Positions 23,514-35,859 of a DNA stretch of 64,000 bases are shown one piece after another. The DNA is taken from positions 496,001 through 560,000 of the forward strand of contig JAQFVV010012530.1 in NCBI GenBank assembly GCA_028023455.1, given 5' to 3'. The translations under genes and the position numbers were made by a program. Under the pieces are notes generated by a model. That model worked only from the letters and a program-made list of their open reading frames with translations. It had not been told where the DNA came from and searched no databases. Each line of letters begins with the position of its first letter. Positions within the stretch are counted from its first letter, which is position 1. The DNA comes from Epiperipatus broadwayi (Eukaryota > Onychophora > Udeonychophora > Euonychophora > Peripatidae).

Positions 23514-24702
23514 CATCATCATGTATATAGTCAAAATAAGAGTCATAGATCAATTCATAGATCACATGACCCTATCTCTTAAGCTTGTAAGTTATAAACA
23601 GTGAGGATTGCCAATTCCTCTACAAGCTTTATGATAAATGCTTAGCCAGAGCCAGCACTTAAAATATCTGTCAAGAACCCCTCCCCAAACCCCTGACCAT
23701 GGTTTCGTGCTTTGGCACTCCTCAGAGAGGTGTCAGGGTAGGTTCAGACACTAGATCTAAAAATACCAACCCAAAGCTAAGCACTTAGCTAAAAGTTATA
23801 TATTGAGTGGAAAATCTGAATTTTCACGTCTTCAAACCCAGCTATCCAACTCAAATAGCTATATGGGGCTGATAGATCTTCAGTCATACCATATATTAGT
23901 AGTCATAGCAATATAAAATTGCATGACTTTTGGCAGAGACTATAAATAGTCAAAATAAAAGTTATAGATCACATAACCCTATCTCTTAAGCTTGTAAGTT
24001 ATAAACAGTGAGGATTGCCAATTCCTCTACAAGCTTTATGATAAATGCTTAGCCAGAGCCAGCACTTAAAATATCTGATTTTCCACTCAATAGATAATTT
24101 TTAGCTAAGTGCTTAGCTTTGGGTTGGTATTTTTAGATCTAGTGTCTGAACCTACCCTGACACCTCTCTGAGGAGTGCCAAAGCACGAAACCATGGTCAG
24201 GCATTTGGGGAGGGGTTCCTGACAGAGATATTTTAAGTGCTGGCTCTGGCTAAGCATTTATCATAAAGCTTGTAGAGGAATTGGCAATCCTCACTGTTTA
24301 TAACTTACAAGCTTAAGAGATAGGGTCATGTGATCTATGAATTGATCGACTCTTATTTTGACTATTTATAGTCTCTGCCAAGTCTTATGCAATTTTATAT
24401 TGCTATGACTACTAATATATGGTATGGCTGAAGATCTATCAGCCCCATATAGCTATTTGAGTTGGATAGCTGGGTTTGAAGACATGTAGATGTCTGAAAA
24501 TTTCAGATTTTCCACTCAATAGATAACTTTTAGCTAAGTGCTTAGCTTTGGGTTGGTATTTTTAGATCTAGTGTCTGAACTTACCCTGACACCTCTCTGA
24601 GGAGTGCCAAAGCACGAAACCATGGTCAGGGGTTTGAGGAGGGGTTCCTGACAGAGATATTTTAAGTGCTGGCTCTGGCTAAGCATTCATCATCACGTAT
24701 AT
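23514..24702. repeat. Composite of ~420 bp units, tandem then inverted
   Basis: A forward unit (about 23,529-23,947) is followed by ~130 bp of a second forward copy (to 24,077). The array then switches to the opposite strand: a full inverted unit (24,078-24,505), seamlessly followed by a partial second inverted unit (to about 24,687). Landmarks found on both strands include AGATCTAGTGTCTGAAC, TTGGGTTGGTATTTTTAG, AAGCTTGTAGAGGAATTGGC and CCATGGTCAGG. The array is flanked by a 15 bp direct repeat with one mismatch (CATCATCATGTATAT at 23,514, CATCATCACGTATAT at 24,688), suggesting insertion as a unit. No ORF. The transcript would fold into a ~500 bp duplex. Confidence 0.9.
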
Positions 24703-26559
24703 TTTTCAAAATATATCTTTGGTCTATAATTTTGATGTTCCAAGTCACATCAAATATAGGATTGTAAAAATTTATGACTTCAAAAATCTGCTATATTTTA
24801 TATTAAAACTGCTAAATGAAATATAGTCGAATAGTTTATTGGTTGGAAGTTCATACAAAATATAAACACTGGAAGTGATGAAACTGGGCCATGATTCATG
24901 GACATTCAAAGTGAGTTTATCACTTTACCAATGCATGGAAATAAGAAAATATTTTGTATTATATTGCAAGTATTAGTTACTCTTCTATTGCATAATTACA
25001 TATTTTTACCAAATTAGTGAAGAATATTCAATTTAGTTTCTAAGAAGTTCACATGCCCATTGATAAAAATCCAGCTGTAACATATGCTTGAACTTTTTAT
25101 AAACTTTTCAATAAACCATATCATTAATATATCTTTTACCCTACCATAATAGAGTAGTGGATTCTGAGCTCAAATTCCAAGAAAGATGACTCCAGCATTC
25201 ATTTCTGAATAAATTGTTTGATTATTATTGCATATATTCCCTATGTAATTTAGTGGTGATAGGGTTCCAAACTCTGGAACGCAAATTTTATGAATGCCAC
25301 CAAATATCACTCCCAGTACTCAAATTTCTTTTAATCTCCTGAGCATTAAACTATTTATTTGGCCCTACATGATTTGGTGAAGTTATGAGCTGATTCTGCA
25401 ATTCAATATCCATAGATCCAATAACTTATATCACCTACGAGGTTTAGGTCAGTAAAAGAGTAGGGAATTATTGGAGGTCGATGTACATGAATCATGACCA
25501 GACCCATATGATTTACTGCAATAAGACCATTCTAGAGTTCAATGTCCACAAAGCATGCACAGTTATCCCTTTCAGTATAGAAAGCTCTTACGAACTCTCA
25601 AGCAATCGATCATTCAATTTTTTATACTAAATGTCAAATGCTTTTATTTCTTCAAAAATGGAATCTTTTTTTTCCAGAAAGTTCTTTGATTAATTAAAAT
25701 CTTTACATCAATAAAGTGTTTGTCAAATTGAATGTGCTCAACAGTCAAACCACAAAATTTATTTTTAATGAAAAAAAAAGAAATCCAGAGATTAATGAAA
25801 ACGTTCAATCATTTATATACACTGATTTTTTGAATATTCTTTTTTTTAATGAAGTCAGCATGGAAAGAATAGGACTATCATATTACTACCATTCATCTTC
25901 TTTAATATTTCCATATAAATAATCGAAATTTGTCTTTTGGGAGGCCATGATTGACATTCAAGAACCAAGTGACAGTTGAAATTAAGCTTTAGGGTCTAAC
26001 ATTATGCAACTGCTTTAAGCTATGCAAAAGATAAAATAATCAAATGGTTTATTGCGCAGGCATTCATAAATTCGAGCGCAGGAAATAATAGAGCTGCAAT
26101 CACGGACAAGAGTAGAAGAATCCACCATTCCACGGCAGATTTATACTAAACAAACTTCCAGACGATCTATGCTTTTTGGCATATTTTTTTACATTCAAAG
26201 AATGATTAAGAAATATAAATGAATCACTATCCTAATTTTACAGCAAAACTCGACTATTTTTAATTACTGTATTTGAATAAATCTACTCTCACTTCACTTT
26301 CTTTTACAATTCTAGAATTCTCATGGTACCTTTAACAAATGTATTAAGTCAGTCCATTGGTGGATCTGGAATGAAATCCACCCCTTCAAGTTTTAACTCA
26401 TTCTCTTTGTGATCTAGATGTTAACAAATGTTTGCTTTCTACTGTAACCTCATTCTATTGGAATTTCTAATTATGAATGAAATACTGAATTTCCCAAAAA
26501 GTATCTTTATTGCTTTGCTCATGGCTAATAAATTTGAGGATTATCTTACATCATTTTCT
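24703..26559. other. Non-coding stretch
   Basis: No gene recognised. Scattered short ORFs only; one at 25,716-25,922 (+) lacks any motif. Confidence 0.5.
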
Positions 26560-26770
26560 ACCATAATTGATCCATCGCAGTGGTCTTTTCCATATCACAT
26601 TACCAATCTAATTTCATCCATCCATCTCAAATGGGGTCTCCTTCTAAGTCTGTTATAATCACATCTGAAACTTCACCTGTTCATATATTATCATCTCTTT
26701 TAACAATATGTCCAGCACAGTTCCAATCCATTTTCGTTAATTCTTTCAATGTGTGTGCGGGGGAATGTAA
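26560..26770 (-). pseudogene. Second antisense RTE-type LINE 3' fragment
   Basis: The reverse complement reads NWAGHIVKRDDN-like text, then RPHLRWMDEI-like text, matching the C-terminal domain of the LINE at 62.3-62.9 kb (SWAGHIVRRDDN and RPHVRWMDEI). Stops interrupt it. Confidence 0.7.
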
Positions 26771-26999
26771 ATGTAGTCCATCTGATCACGTGGATTTGGT
26801 TTGACATCAGTCAGATTTAATAATTAGATATATTAAGTTTATATCCAATCTACAAATGATACAATCCTTAACTTAATAAATAATCAGTAACAATTGTTTA
26901 AGTATTTGTCTGAAAAGAATGTGTATTGCAAAAGTTTGGCATTTGTAGATTAAATTATCATAACTTAAATTTACATTATATAATTTAACTATAGTTAAT

Positions 27000-28810
27000 T
27001 TACATTTAAAAATGTATTTTTGAAAAAATTATTTTTTAGCCATGGTTAATTTTTTAGACAGCTTAATTTTTAACAAAATACAATCAAGAAACGATAATCC
27101 AATCAGGAGATGGAATCACTGAAGGCTTTACAATAAGTCCATTAATTCTGCTATTATAGCCATAGATTTGCTAATCATGTTGGACATGTACATAGCTCAG
27201 TTGCTGTTAAATCTGTTTATGAAGCAGACGAGTACAATGCCTATGGGTTATTCTAAATATACTGTTAAGATTCCAGTAATGTATCAAATCTAATTGACTT
27301 TACTGTTGGATAAGAAAAAAAAATTGTTTGGAACTTCAAAATCCATTTAATATGCTACAATTTTTCATTTGTAAATTCTTGGTTGATCATCAAGAAAGGG
27401 GACTTGAGACAAATCTTAAATGGTTAAATTATATCTAGAATTATTAGAAAATACAATCTGCTTAATAACATATATTTTCTGTGAAGCTACTTCTGATACC
27501 TTATAGAATAAGTGAAAGTTCCAAGTGAATCAATATTTCTCATAGTAATATTTAGAAGTTGAATGTGAACATTGGTAATGTTAAATAAAATACTTGCAAC
27601 GTCAATTATTTTTCCAATATTAAAATTATTAGATACAATTAACAACTTCTAGCAATTATATTTGTATTTCACCAAAATGATCTATCTAATGTTCAATTTT
27701 TCAAACTTTCCACAGCATATCTAAGATTGTGATGATGGAGCCTATTTCATTGTTGATCGTATAATTATTTCCACTTTTCCAAGTATTACACACTTTTCTA
27801 ACAAATTGTATCATCTTGTAATACAATTTGGTATTTATTGATCCACCAAGAATTGATATAATCTACAAGCATCTATTTGTTCTTTTTCTTTAATATTGTA
27901 CTCTCAAAAGTTGGACCACTTCAAATACATCAAGCGGTATTCATCTCCACATCCAGTCATATAAAATGTCTTAACCTAAACACATCTTCAAAAATAAATT
28001 TCTAAATGTAAATAATTTTTTCTTTGCAATTCATTCCAGAATAAATTTTGGGCAATGTGTCATCAATGATTCTTGAGTAAGCTAAACATGGATATTTATA
28101 TCTTCAGCAATCAGTTTTACAAATACTTGTCATTTCATTCATCACAATCTTGTTTTTATATATGATAATAATACCACAAGCTGTTTTTATTTTTATAGAT
28201 TATTTCCAACCTTCTTTGTTTTCATATTATAAGCAAATCCAATATTTGTTTTTTCCATCAATTCTGAATACATATCTTCATCCTTAATCTGGCTTCATTG
28301 CATATTTAGTATAAAGTTGAATAAGTAGATTAATATTATGCAGCCTTATCAGTTTTTTCAATGTAAATCCTGTCTGTTTAATCAAATAATGGCTTCTAAT
28401 CCTATGCAAAAGTTCTTCATAAAGGCAATGAAATAATCCATTACACATTTTCCCAAGAATATTCCATAGTTAAACATGGTCATATAAATCAAAGATCTTG
28501 CTGTAAATAATAATGGGTGGACTAATTTCTTTCTGATACTTTGTGGCCTTCTTGTCAGTAATGGCATGTGCTTTGAAACCATTGAATAATTAGAATTTCT
28601 TTCACTGCATCTGAACAATTTACAGAATTGATTAAATCCATAGACTATAACATAGTTTTGCAAACTGATATATTTAATTCTTCTTTAGATTTTGATAGCA
28701 TTTTTAATGCAATGTCCTTTTACTCTAAAAGAAAGTCTCTGACCAACCTGATTTAGTCTTTCTTTATCGAGTTCTAAAAGCAGCTAATCTCGATCAAAAT
28801 ATTTGTATAA
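27000..28810 (-). pseudogene. Unidentified decayed coding-like region
   Basis: On the minus strand several protein-like readings follow each other in shifting frames: ALKMLSKSKEELNISVCKTM (about 28,720-28,660), a 93-codon frame at 28,663-28,382 including KKLVHPLLFTARSLIYMTMF, then IKEKEQIDACRLYQFL (about 27,895-27,845). Frequent stops indicate decay. I cannot name the family; a degenerate transposon gene or an old host pseudogene are both possible. Confidence 0.3.
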
Positions 28811-29304
28811 CATAAATTTACCTGCAAAAATTACATATGTTTATGAAAAAAAATCTGAAATCATTTACAATAGTCCAAACTCATGGTTATCAAATTCACT
28901 AATTGATTGTTCAAAAAAACATTAAATAAAAAATACTAAAAATTTCTAAATTTGAATTCAGAAATTTAATGCACACCAGCTTGTATGACTGTTAGTGTAA
29001 CTCATAAATTTGAGTAATCAATGATATAGTACTATATTCCTGTTAACAGTTAGGTTTCTTTTTGCCTTAATCAACGTGGACGAGAATTCAAAGTGGAAAC
29101 CAATACCCCTTGTATTCCTATTTGACATCACAAAAAACCTCTAAGGTTTTGAGCTGAAACCAATTCCCTTAGGTAATTGTAGAAGTAAAAACAAAAGCCA
29201 GACCAGACTAATCTGGGAATATTACAGCATTATATCATTGGATTTTTACTGATTATCAAGCTTATAGTAGATGGCTCCAGAGTAGCATATAATAGTCATC
29301 TCCC

Positions 29305-29337
29305 TATAAGGAGAAGTCACAGTGCATCACATCACAT
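29305..29337 (+). repeat. 33 bp LINE tail copy, left
   Basis: Identical over 33 bp to 32,134-32,166 (starts TATAAGGAGAAGTCACAG, ends CATCACATCACAT). Related tails occur inverted near 46,105-46,135 and 44,685. It therefore appears to be element-derived 3' tail rather than a simple target duplication. Confidence 0.85.
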
Positions 29338-32166
29338 CATAGAGGGAATGAATGTATTGAAAATTAAGATGGTTGATAAATGAAGAGAGAGTATAAAATA
29401 GTGATTGTAATTTCTTTATAATAAAAATGGTTAGCAATGTAATGGAAAATAGAAATAAAAATAGAAATGATAGTGAAAAATGTGGATGGAGAGTGAATGA
29501 TAAGAGTAAGTTAAAATAGTATAAAATAAAAGTTGTAGAAACCATGGAAAAGTTGGTTGGGGATGAATATAAGGACTGGTGTGATGCAATAGAGAAAGTG
29601 GAAAATAGGTTTTAGGTGAGAATATTCAGAAGAATAAAAGTAATAAAAAAGTGAGAGTTAGTAAAAGTGTAAGAGAGAAAAAAGCATGCAGAGAATATAA
29701 GTGTGCTATTAAGAACAAAGAAAGTGAAAAAGATGTTAAGATTAAATGGGACAAGTACTTATAAAAAAAGAAATTGGCTAAAATAGATAATTATATAGAG
29801 AGAATGAAATTGAATAGTAAATTGTTGGAGGATATTAATAAAAGTAGAAGAGATGGGAGTAAAAAATTTTGGAAATACATTAAAAGGAATGTAGAGGAAA
29901 GATGGTGTTAATAGATGATGAGGGAGTAGAGTAGCTTTAGAGAAGAATTAGAGATAATATTAAATAAGTATGTAATGAATATAGAAAAGATGTTAAATGT
30001 GAAGGACAGAGTGATAGCAAACATGAAAGCATGTAGTAAGAGGAATATAGGTTTACAGAAAATGAATTGAATGAGACAGGGAAGAAATTGAAAAGTGGAA
30101 AGGCAAGAGATGGGCAGCTGAGATGGTAATGAATTTAGGGTGTAGGGCAAAAGTAAAATTGTGTTTTAATAAGATGGGACAGAAGAGATATTTTCCGAAT
30201 AGTTGGAGTAATACAAGAGTAAGGCTACTATTTAAAGAATAGGGAAAGGATCATTGAAAGTTAAACAATTATAGACCGATAGCGGTAACATCAGTTTTAT
30301 ATAAAATTTTCTCTTATATGGTGGCTGGAAGGGTTGCAAAATGGATGAAAGAAAATAATATAGTTTATTTGTAGTTACACAACTTATGGATGTGAGTAGG
30401 TATAGTTATATATGGTCTTTATAGATATAGAGAAAGCATATGATAGAATAAATAGAAATAGATTATGGGTAAGTTTAGTAAAAATGGGAATGGATGGAGC
30501 TTTAATGGATATTATTAAAAAAATTATATGAAAATAATTACTATACATATCACTTAGGAAATATAGTCAGTTAGTTAAAAATGGGGTGGGTCTAAGGCAA
30601 GGATGCCGTTTGTCATCTATTTTGTTTTTGTTGTATTTGAGAGAAATGGAGAGAGCAATAGAAAGATTAGGAAGAGGGGTGGAGATACCATTAATAGGTG
30701 GCAAGGGAGTATATACATTATTGGGCCTTTTATTTGCAGATGATGTCTTTTTGTATGCAGAAAGAAGGGAGGATATGGAAGTTATGCTGAGGACATGTGC
30801 AAGGATGGGTAAAGAGATATGGGGATTAAGTTTAGTGAAGAAAAATAAAAAATAATGATGATTAATACTGGGGAAAGAGAAGACAAAGAATTTTTTATTG
30901 ATGGATATAAAGTAAAGTGCGGTGAATAGATATAACCATTTGGGAATCGTATTAAGTAATCAGAGAAACTGCTTGGATGAATGGGAGAAAAAATTGATAA
31001 ATGAAGCAAAGAAAAGAAAGGGATTGATAAAGAAATTAACAGTGTTTTCATATAATAAATATGATGTAGCTAGAATTGTATGGAAGTGGCAGTAACAGAT
31101 GAATGGGAGAAAAAATTGATAAATGAAGCAAAGAAAATAAAGGGATTGATAAAGAAATTAACAGTGTTTTCATATAATAAATATGATGTAGCTAGAATTG
31201 TATGGAAGTGGCAGTAGCAGGGTTAACATATGATAATGATGTGTTATGTGTTAATAAAGAAGTATTAGATTATTTGAAAAAAGTACAAAGAGAAGTAGGA
31301 AGACATGCATTAGATGCAGATTTGTGGATGGCAAAGGAGGCAATTCAAGGAGAAATGGAATGATCAAGTTTTTATATGAGGATGCAAAAAGCAAAATGAA
31401 AATGTTCGGTAGATTGCAGTTTATGGATAATAAAAGAATAACCAAAATAGTATTTAATTGGGTTATGAGTAAAAGGCAGGCAACAAGATGGGTGAGAAAG
31501 GTAATGCAGTATGCAAAAGATTTGGATAAAGAATTTGTTGTATACTTGTACAAAAGATGGGATGATTGTATTAGGAGAATTGTTGAGTGTTATAGTGGTA
31601 AGGAATAAGATAGAAGAATAGATGCAATAATAAAGAATTAGGGAGTTGAAGAGATGGAGAACGAATATGGAGAATAAAAAGTTTAAATATATATAGAAGT
31701 AAACAGTGTAAGTTAATTTATGATAACAAGGAAAGTAGTTTACTGTGCAAGGCTCGAACAGGATCTTTAGCAACAGAGGATTATACACGTAAATAGAAAA
31801 ACGTGGGTGATTTAGTCTGCAAGTTGCGTAAGGAAAGCAAAAAAAATATTAGGTATCTGTTAATTGAATATAAATGCCTGAAAGTAGAAAGGATACAAAT
31901 AATAAAGTTGTGAAAGAATAAATATAAGCAATGTGATTATATAGAAAGTGGATGATTGATTTTTATGCTGGGTTTGGGAAAAGATAAGGGGATTTAGATA
32001 TAAAAGCCAAAGATTATGTTGTGGAAATGGGATGGAGCAGGATATGGGAAAACTTAGGGTGGGGAATGGAAAGGGATGGTAAAATGGTTAACAGGTTTCT
32101 CTGGGCATAGTTTCTCAGAGATTCCTGACTCCATATAAGGAGAAGTCACAGTGCATCACATCACAT
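29338..32166 (+). mobile_element. Decayed LINE with RT and C-terminal zinc-knuckle region
   Basis: A non-LTR retrotransposon relic. The order on the + strand is a Lys/Glu-rich region (29,500-30,200), RT blocks NNYRPIAVTSVLYKIF (about 30,270), VFIDIEKAYDRI (30,418), GLRQGCRLSSILF (30,589) and LLFADDVFLYAE (about 30,727), then a tether region, and near 31,800-31,880 a Cys-rich GDLVCKL segment. That segment also occurs as GDLVCKLCKEGIEN in the fragment at 44.7-45.3 kb. Stops and frameshifts throughout; the longest intact pieces are 30,586-30,855 and 31,324-31,608. It ends in a CATCACATCACA tail. Confidence 0.85.
30976..31219 (+). repeat. 122 bp tandem duplication inside the LINE
   Basis: Copies at 30,976-31,097 and 31,098-31,219, starting GATGAATGGGAGAAAAAATTG; nearly identical (AAAGAAAAGAAAG against AAAGAAAATAAAG; AGTAACAG against AGTAGCAG). 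The duplication disrupts the reading of the LINE protein and is younger than the element. Confidence 0.9.
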
Positions 32167-33344
32167 TATGTGATATACTTCCATTTATGATTGCTGATTT
32201 TTATAACTAAATGTATAGCATGCCTTATCTTTGCTACTTCTTTTAATTTAAAAATATATCTGTAACATATAACAACCAATTTTTCTGTATTTGAAGATAT
32301 TTTTAAAAAAAATTACATTCATGTAAACAATATGGTATAACCAAATACAACTTTTTTTCTCGGTATAATCAAATTTCCAATATTAGGGCATTTGGATAAA
32401 ATCAAATCTTTTTCATCTTATGTTAGTTTCAATTATTTCTTTTCATTTATGTGATGGTGTTAAACATATAAATCCATTGATACAATATTCTCATGATTAT
32501 AATGAAAACTCCTAAACTCTAAGACATGTTGAAATGAATGTTTTAAACCCTTACAAATTTCTTTAATTACCTAAAAATAATAATAAGAAAGTCTTCTTTT
32601 AGATTTGAAACTCATAAGTTTAGATGAGTTTTTTGAACTATGGTCAATGTTTGTAACTTTTATTTATAGTCATGAATGTTTTTTCTTGTCATTTAAAGCT
32701 TGACAAGTTAATGATGGATAATATATCTATATATATTTCAATTCTTTTTCTTACTTTTCACTCTTCTTTTTAAAATCAAATATTTTTCCAAAATGGAAAA
32801 AAAAAAAGATCAACATTTATTTCTGTACATATTAAACATACATGCTTATTTATTATAAAAGATTTAATAACTTAGTAAAATATGAGTAATCAGGCCATTA
32901 CAAATTTAAATAACATTTCATTTTATTAAAGGTTTTTTTTTCCAAAAAAAAAAAGGAAAAAAAAAAAAAAAAGAAAATTTATTTATACAAAATCAATCAT
33001 TTATACAAAGTATTTACAAATAAAGAATAAACTCCTTCTGGAAAGAGCTGATTGCTGCTTAATCCACCATGTTAAATATATAAAACTTTTTTCTTTAAAA
33101 CAAAAAAAAAAAAGAATGATTTCATAATATGAACTTTTCTTAAAATCATTCCATTCATAAAATCATAGTGAAATGCATGATTGAATATCTGGTATACCAT
33201 CTACCAGAATAATTGTAAGAGGAGAAAAAAAAAACAAGTGGATATGAAGCAATGCTCTACCTATAGGTTATGAGTTAAAAACAATTCCCTTGCAGGAATG
33301 AATAGTTCTTTCTATTTAGAAGTTGGTCCAAAAGTAACTGTTTG
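32167..33344 (-). other. Putative 3' UTR / downstream region of the PNUTS-like gene
   Basis: Lies after the stop codon of the minus-strand PNUTS-like gene. Candidate polyadenylation signals (AATAAA on the minus strand) occur near 32,979 and 32,846, but such hexamers are common here. Long A/T homopolymers at 32,930-32,972. No other gene seen. Confidence 0.4.
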
Positions 33345-33448
33345 TTATAAAGGAGGCCCATTGACACCTGGATGAAGAAATGTACAACTATCTTCATAAC
33401 GACAGCCTGCTTGAGATACGAAAAACTTACAAACTGTTCTCTCAGGGC
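33345..33448 (-). CDS. PPP1R10: PNUTS/PPP1R10-like, last coding exon (CCCH zinc finger)
   Basis: Terminal exon of a homologue of PNUTS, the nuclear PP1-targeting subunit that in other animals works in the PTW/PP1 phosphatase complex in transcription termination and chromatin regulation. It encodes PERTV, then a C-x8-C-x5-C-x3-H zinc finger (CKFFVSQAGC...CTFLH), PGVNGPPL and TAA. The ...HPGVNGPP ending is the diagnostic C-terminus of the family. The minus-strand acceptor TTTATATTTTAG gives two leading bases GC. These join the single G left by the upstream exon to make a Gly codon, so phase agrees. The tRNA-like SINE lies ~190 bp upstream in the preceding 8.7 kb intron. N-terminal parts (TFIIS-N-like domain, RVxF PP1-docking motif) are not in the exons found here. 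Confidence 0.85.
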
Positions 33449-33652
33449 CTAAAATATAAATAAAATAATATATAAGTTATAATAAATTATTATTCATCTA
33501 ATATATATATATTATTTCTTTTTGTTCGCTCTGTATATAAATAACAATCATACAAACTATATTTCAATATTCTTTTTATTTTCTCTTTTTAACATTTCTA
33601 ACGAATCAATTGGATATTTACATTTAAATTGTTAATCAAAAATTACATATAA

Positions 33653-33761
33653 TGTCTTGCGTTGTTAGCTGAGAGGTATCGCAGCCGCCATGCAAGCAAG
33701 TAGTTGGTTGCAGACGGTTGTGGGTTCGCGTCCCGACCGATGCTATGACATATGGAAAAAA
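33653..33761 (+). mobile_element. tRNA-derived SINE with poly(A) tail
   Basis: Pol III A box TAGCTGAGAGG (33,666-33,676) and B box GGTTCGCGTCC (33,723-33,733). A D-arm-like GCTG...CAGC pairing and an acceptor-like pairing between 33,659-33,665 and 33,737-33,743 (6 of 7 pairs, wobbles included) show tRNA ancestry. A poly(A) run follows at 33,756 on. A perfect 15 bp target duplication (AAAAATTACATATAA) lies at 33,638-33,652 and 33,762-33,776. The anticodon arm is degenerate and the tail is A-rich, so this is a retroposed SINE rather than a working tRNA gene. Confidence 0.85.
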
Positions 33762-34899
33762 AAAAATTACATATAAAATTTTTTAATAATTATAAAATTA
33801 ATTCTACAGAAAAATATTAGTATATTGTTTTGAATTTCTTGGATTCTAAAAAAACACTAAAATCAGTCAAAAATGTCAGATAGTGTTATAAAAAAGTTTA
33901 CTTTTACTAAATTATTACAATAGTCCAGCTGAATTCCTGTTAGGTAGTTTCAATATTTCATGCGTATGCCCAAACTATAACGATATTAAAGCAAGATTAT
34001 ATCTTTTAATAGATGTTCTTAGCATGTATATACATATCTATGATACAATTTAAACTATGATGATATTAAAGCAAGACTATGTTTTAATAGATGTTTATAA
34101 CATGTATAAACAAATCTATGATGCAATTTAATTTAAAAACTATACATATTAACTTGATAAAAACAATAATTACTAAAAAAAAAAAAAAATAATGCAGCAA
34201 TAAAGTATTAGAAGGAGCACATTTACAAATATTTGTATTAGATTCAAATCTAAGAGAAAATATACGTGGATATGGTTTGCTGCTTAATCTTCATATTGAT
34301 TTCTGAATGTCTGCAAAAAGCTTGGTTTCATTTTTTTCATTGGATCTTTTGCTAAATTCTTCGAGCAGATTAGCTTTTTTTTACTGTTTATTGACACACT
34401 TTGTACTTATATTTTACAAATTTAATGTAATTTTAGCATTTTCAAAGACACAATTAACATTTCCAGACTTCTTTTTCCTTTCATGCTTGCTGAATATTCG
34501 GTCACTTTCACCAGACAACTTTTTCCTTTCAAAACTTGATCAATAATTTTCAATTTTATTTCATAAAAATTTTTTTTTCATGGCTTATCTTAAGACTTAG
34601 CAGAATGACATATGACTGTGTGAATATGGGAGACAACAAAACGTGACATTTTTGAAATTTCTAATTTTTAATTTTTTGATTAATATTTTTTTCAAATTAT
34701 AGATTATTGAATCTATGGATTTTTAAAGAATAGATATGGCAGGCCTACTTGTATTACCACAGAAATTATAAAAATAATCATTTTATCCATATGTAATACA
34801 ATATCTACCGTTAAAAAAAAAAAAGATAATCAACATAATATTTCACAAAATTTTGAATAATTCAATGTATGCATAAATCAAAAAAATTATAACCATATT

Positions 34900-35850
34900 T
34901 TCAGAGTGCTATCATATTCATTGAGTTTATAAGAAAAATCTTGGATAGCAGAGAATTGCTAAGTGAATAATGGACATATAACAGAATTATTTAAAAAAGG
35001 AAAAGCAAAAAAAATAAATTTTGTAGTAGTGAAAATATTAACTATATAAGAAATTATAAAAGGATCAGTTTAAGAAAAAGCTTTGAGTAAAAGATAGCAG
35101 ATAGATGAAAAAGAAAAACACATTAACTGAAATAACTCCACTAATAATAATTTCTGCAGTATATACAATATTTCCATATTTAAAATGGATAGGATTAAAA
35201 TGGAGGAATATAAAATCTTGGGGAACATTCAAAATAAATTTTATTCAGGTAGACGAACTTAACTATTATTATTCAGGTGATTGAAATGACTTATTGAAAA
35301 AATAAATAATTACTTAGGATAGGGTAATAGGAATAGATTTGAAGTAGTTAAGAATAATTAAAGGCTATAAAGATATTTTTTACATATTAAACAAAGAGCA
35401 ACTGGGTATTTACAATTGGAAGTTAAATGTGTCACGCTTATTTATTTTGTTTCTAAAAAAAGTGAAGGTTGACATAAAAAAGATTCTGATAGGGATTACA
35501 GAACACATAATGTAATGGCTCTCTTTTGTATGAATATAACATTTTTTGAAAAATGTATACAAGATATGGAACTGTTATTAGAGAGAAGTGTACAGATAGG
35601 GAAAAAATTTGAAAATAAAATTCAGTGAGGAAAAATTTAAGATATTAATAATAAATGACAAGAGTAGAAGTGAAGCATACAAAATTTGGAGATATTTATC
35701 TCAAAATAGTGGAGAAATATAAGAATTTGAATGTTTGCTAAATATGAAAAGGAATTATATGGACAACTGGGAATAACAGTTAAAGCAAAAAAGCAAATAA
35801 AATAAAGTCTGCAATATTTTTTATATAACAATATGAACTATATAAAAAAA
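34900..35850 (+). pseudogene. Heavily decayed LINE relic in PNUTS intron
   Basis: Scattered RT-like readings in order: ITELFKKGK (about 34,980), NYKRISL (about 35,050, compare NYRPISL), MALLF...ITFFEKCIQDMELL (about 35,515-35,580, the region around the YADD box with the aspartates lost), IKFSEEKFKILIIN (about 35,615-35,655) and VEKYKNLNV (35,710). Many stops. Inserted antisense to the host gene. Confidence 0.6.
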
Positions 35851-35859
35851 CTTGGAAAA

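Noticed and set aside
31372-31788. 138-codon minus-strand ORF
   Set aside because: It lies antisense to the LINE coding region, and its Leu/Ile/Tyr-rich composition is that of a shadow frame.
33659-33743. Functional tRNA gene
   Set aside because: The A and B boxes and partial cloverleaf are real, but the anticodon arm does not fold canonically, and a poly(A) tail and target duplication mark it as a SINE.
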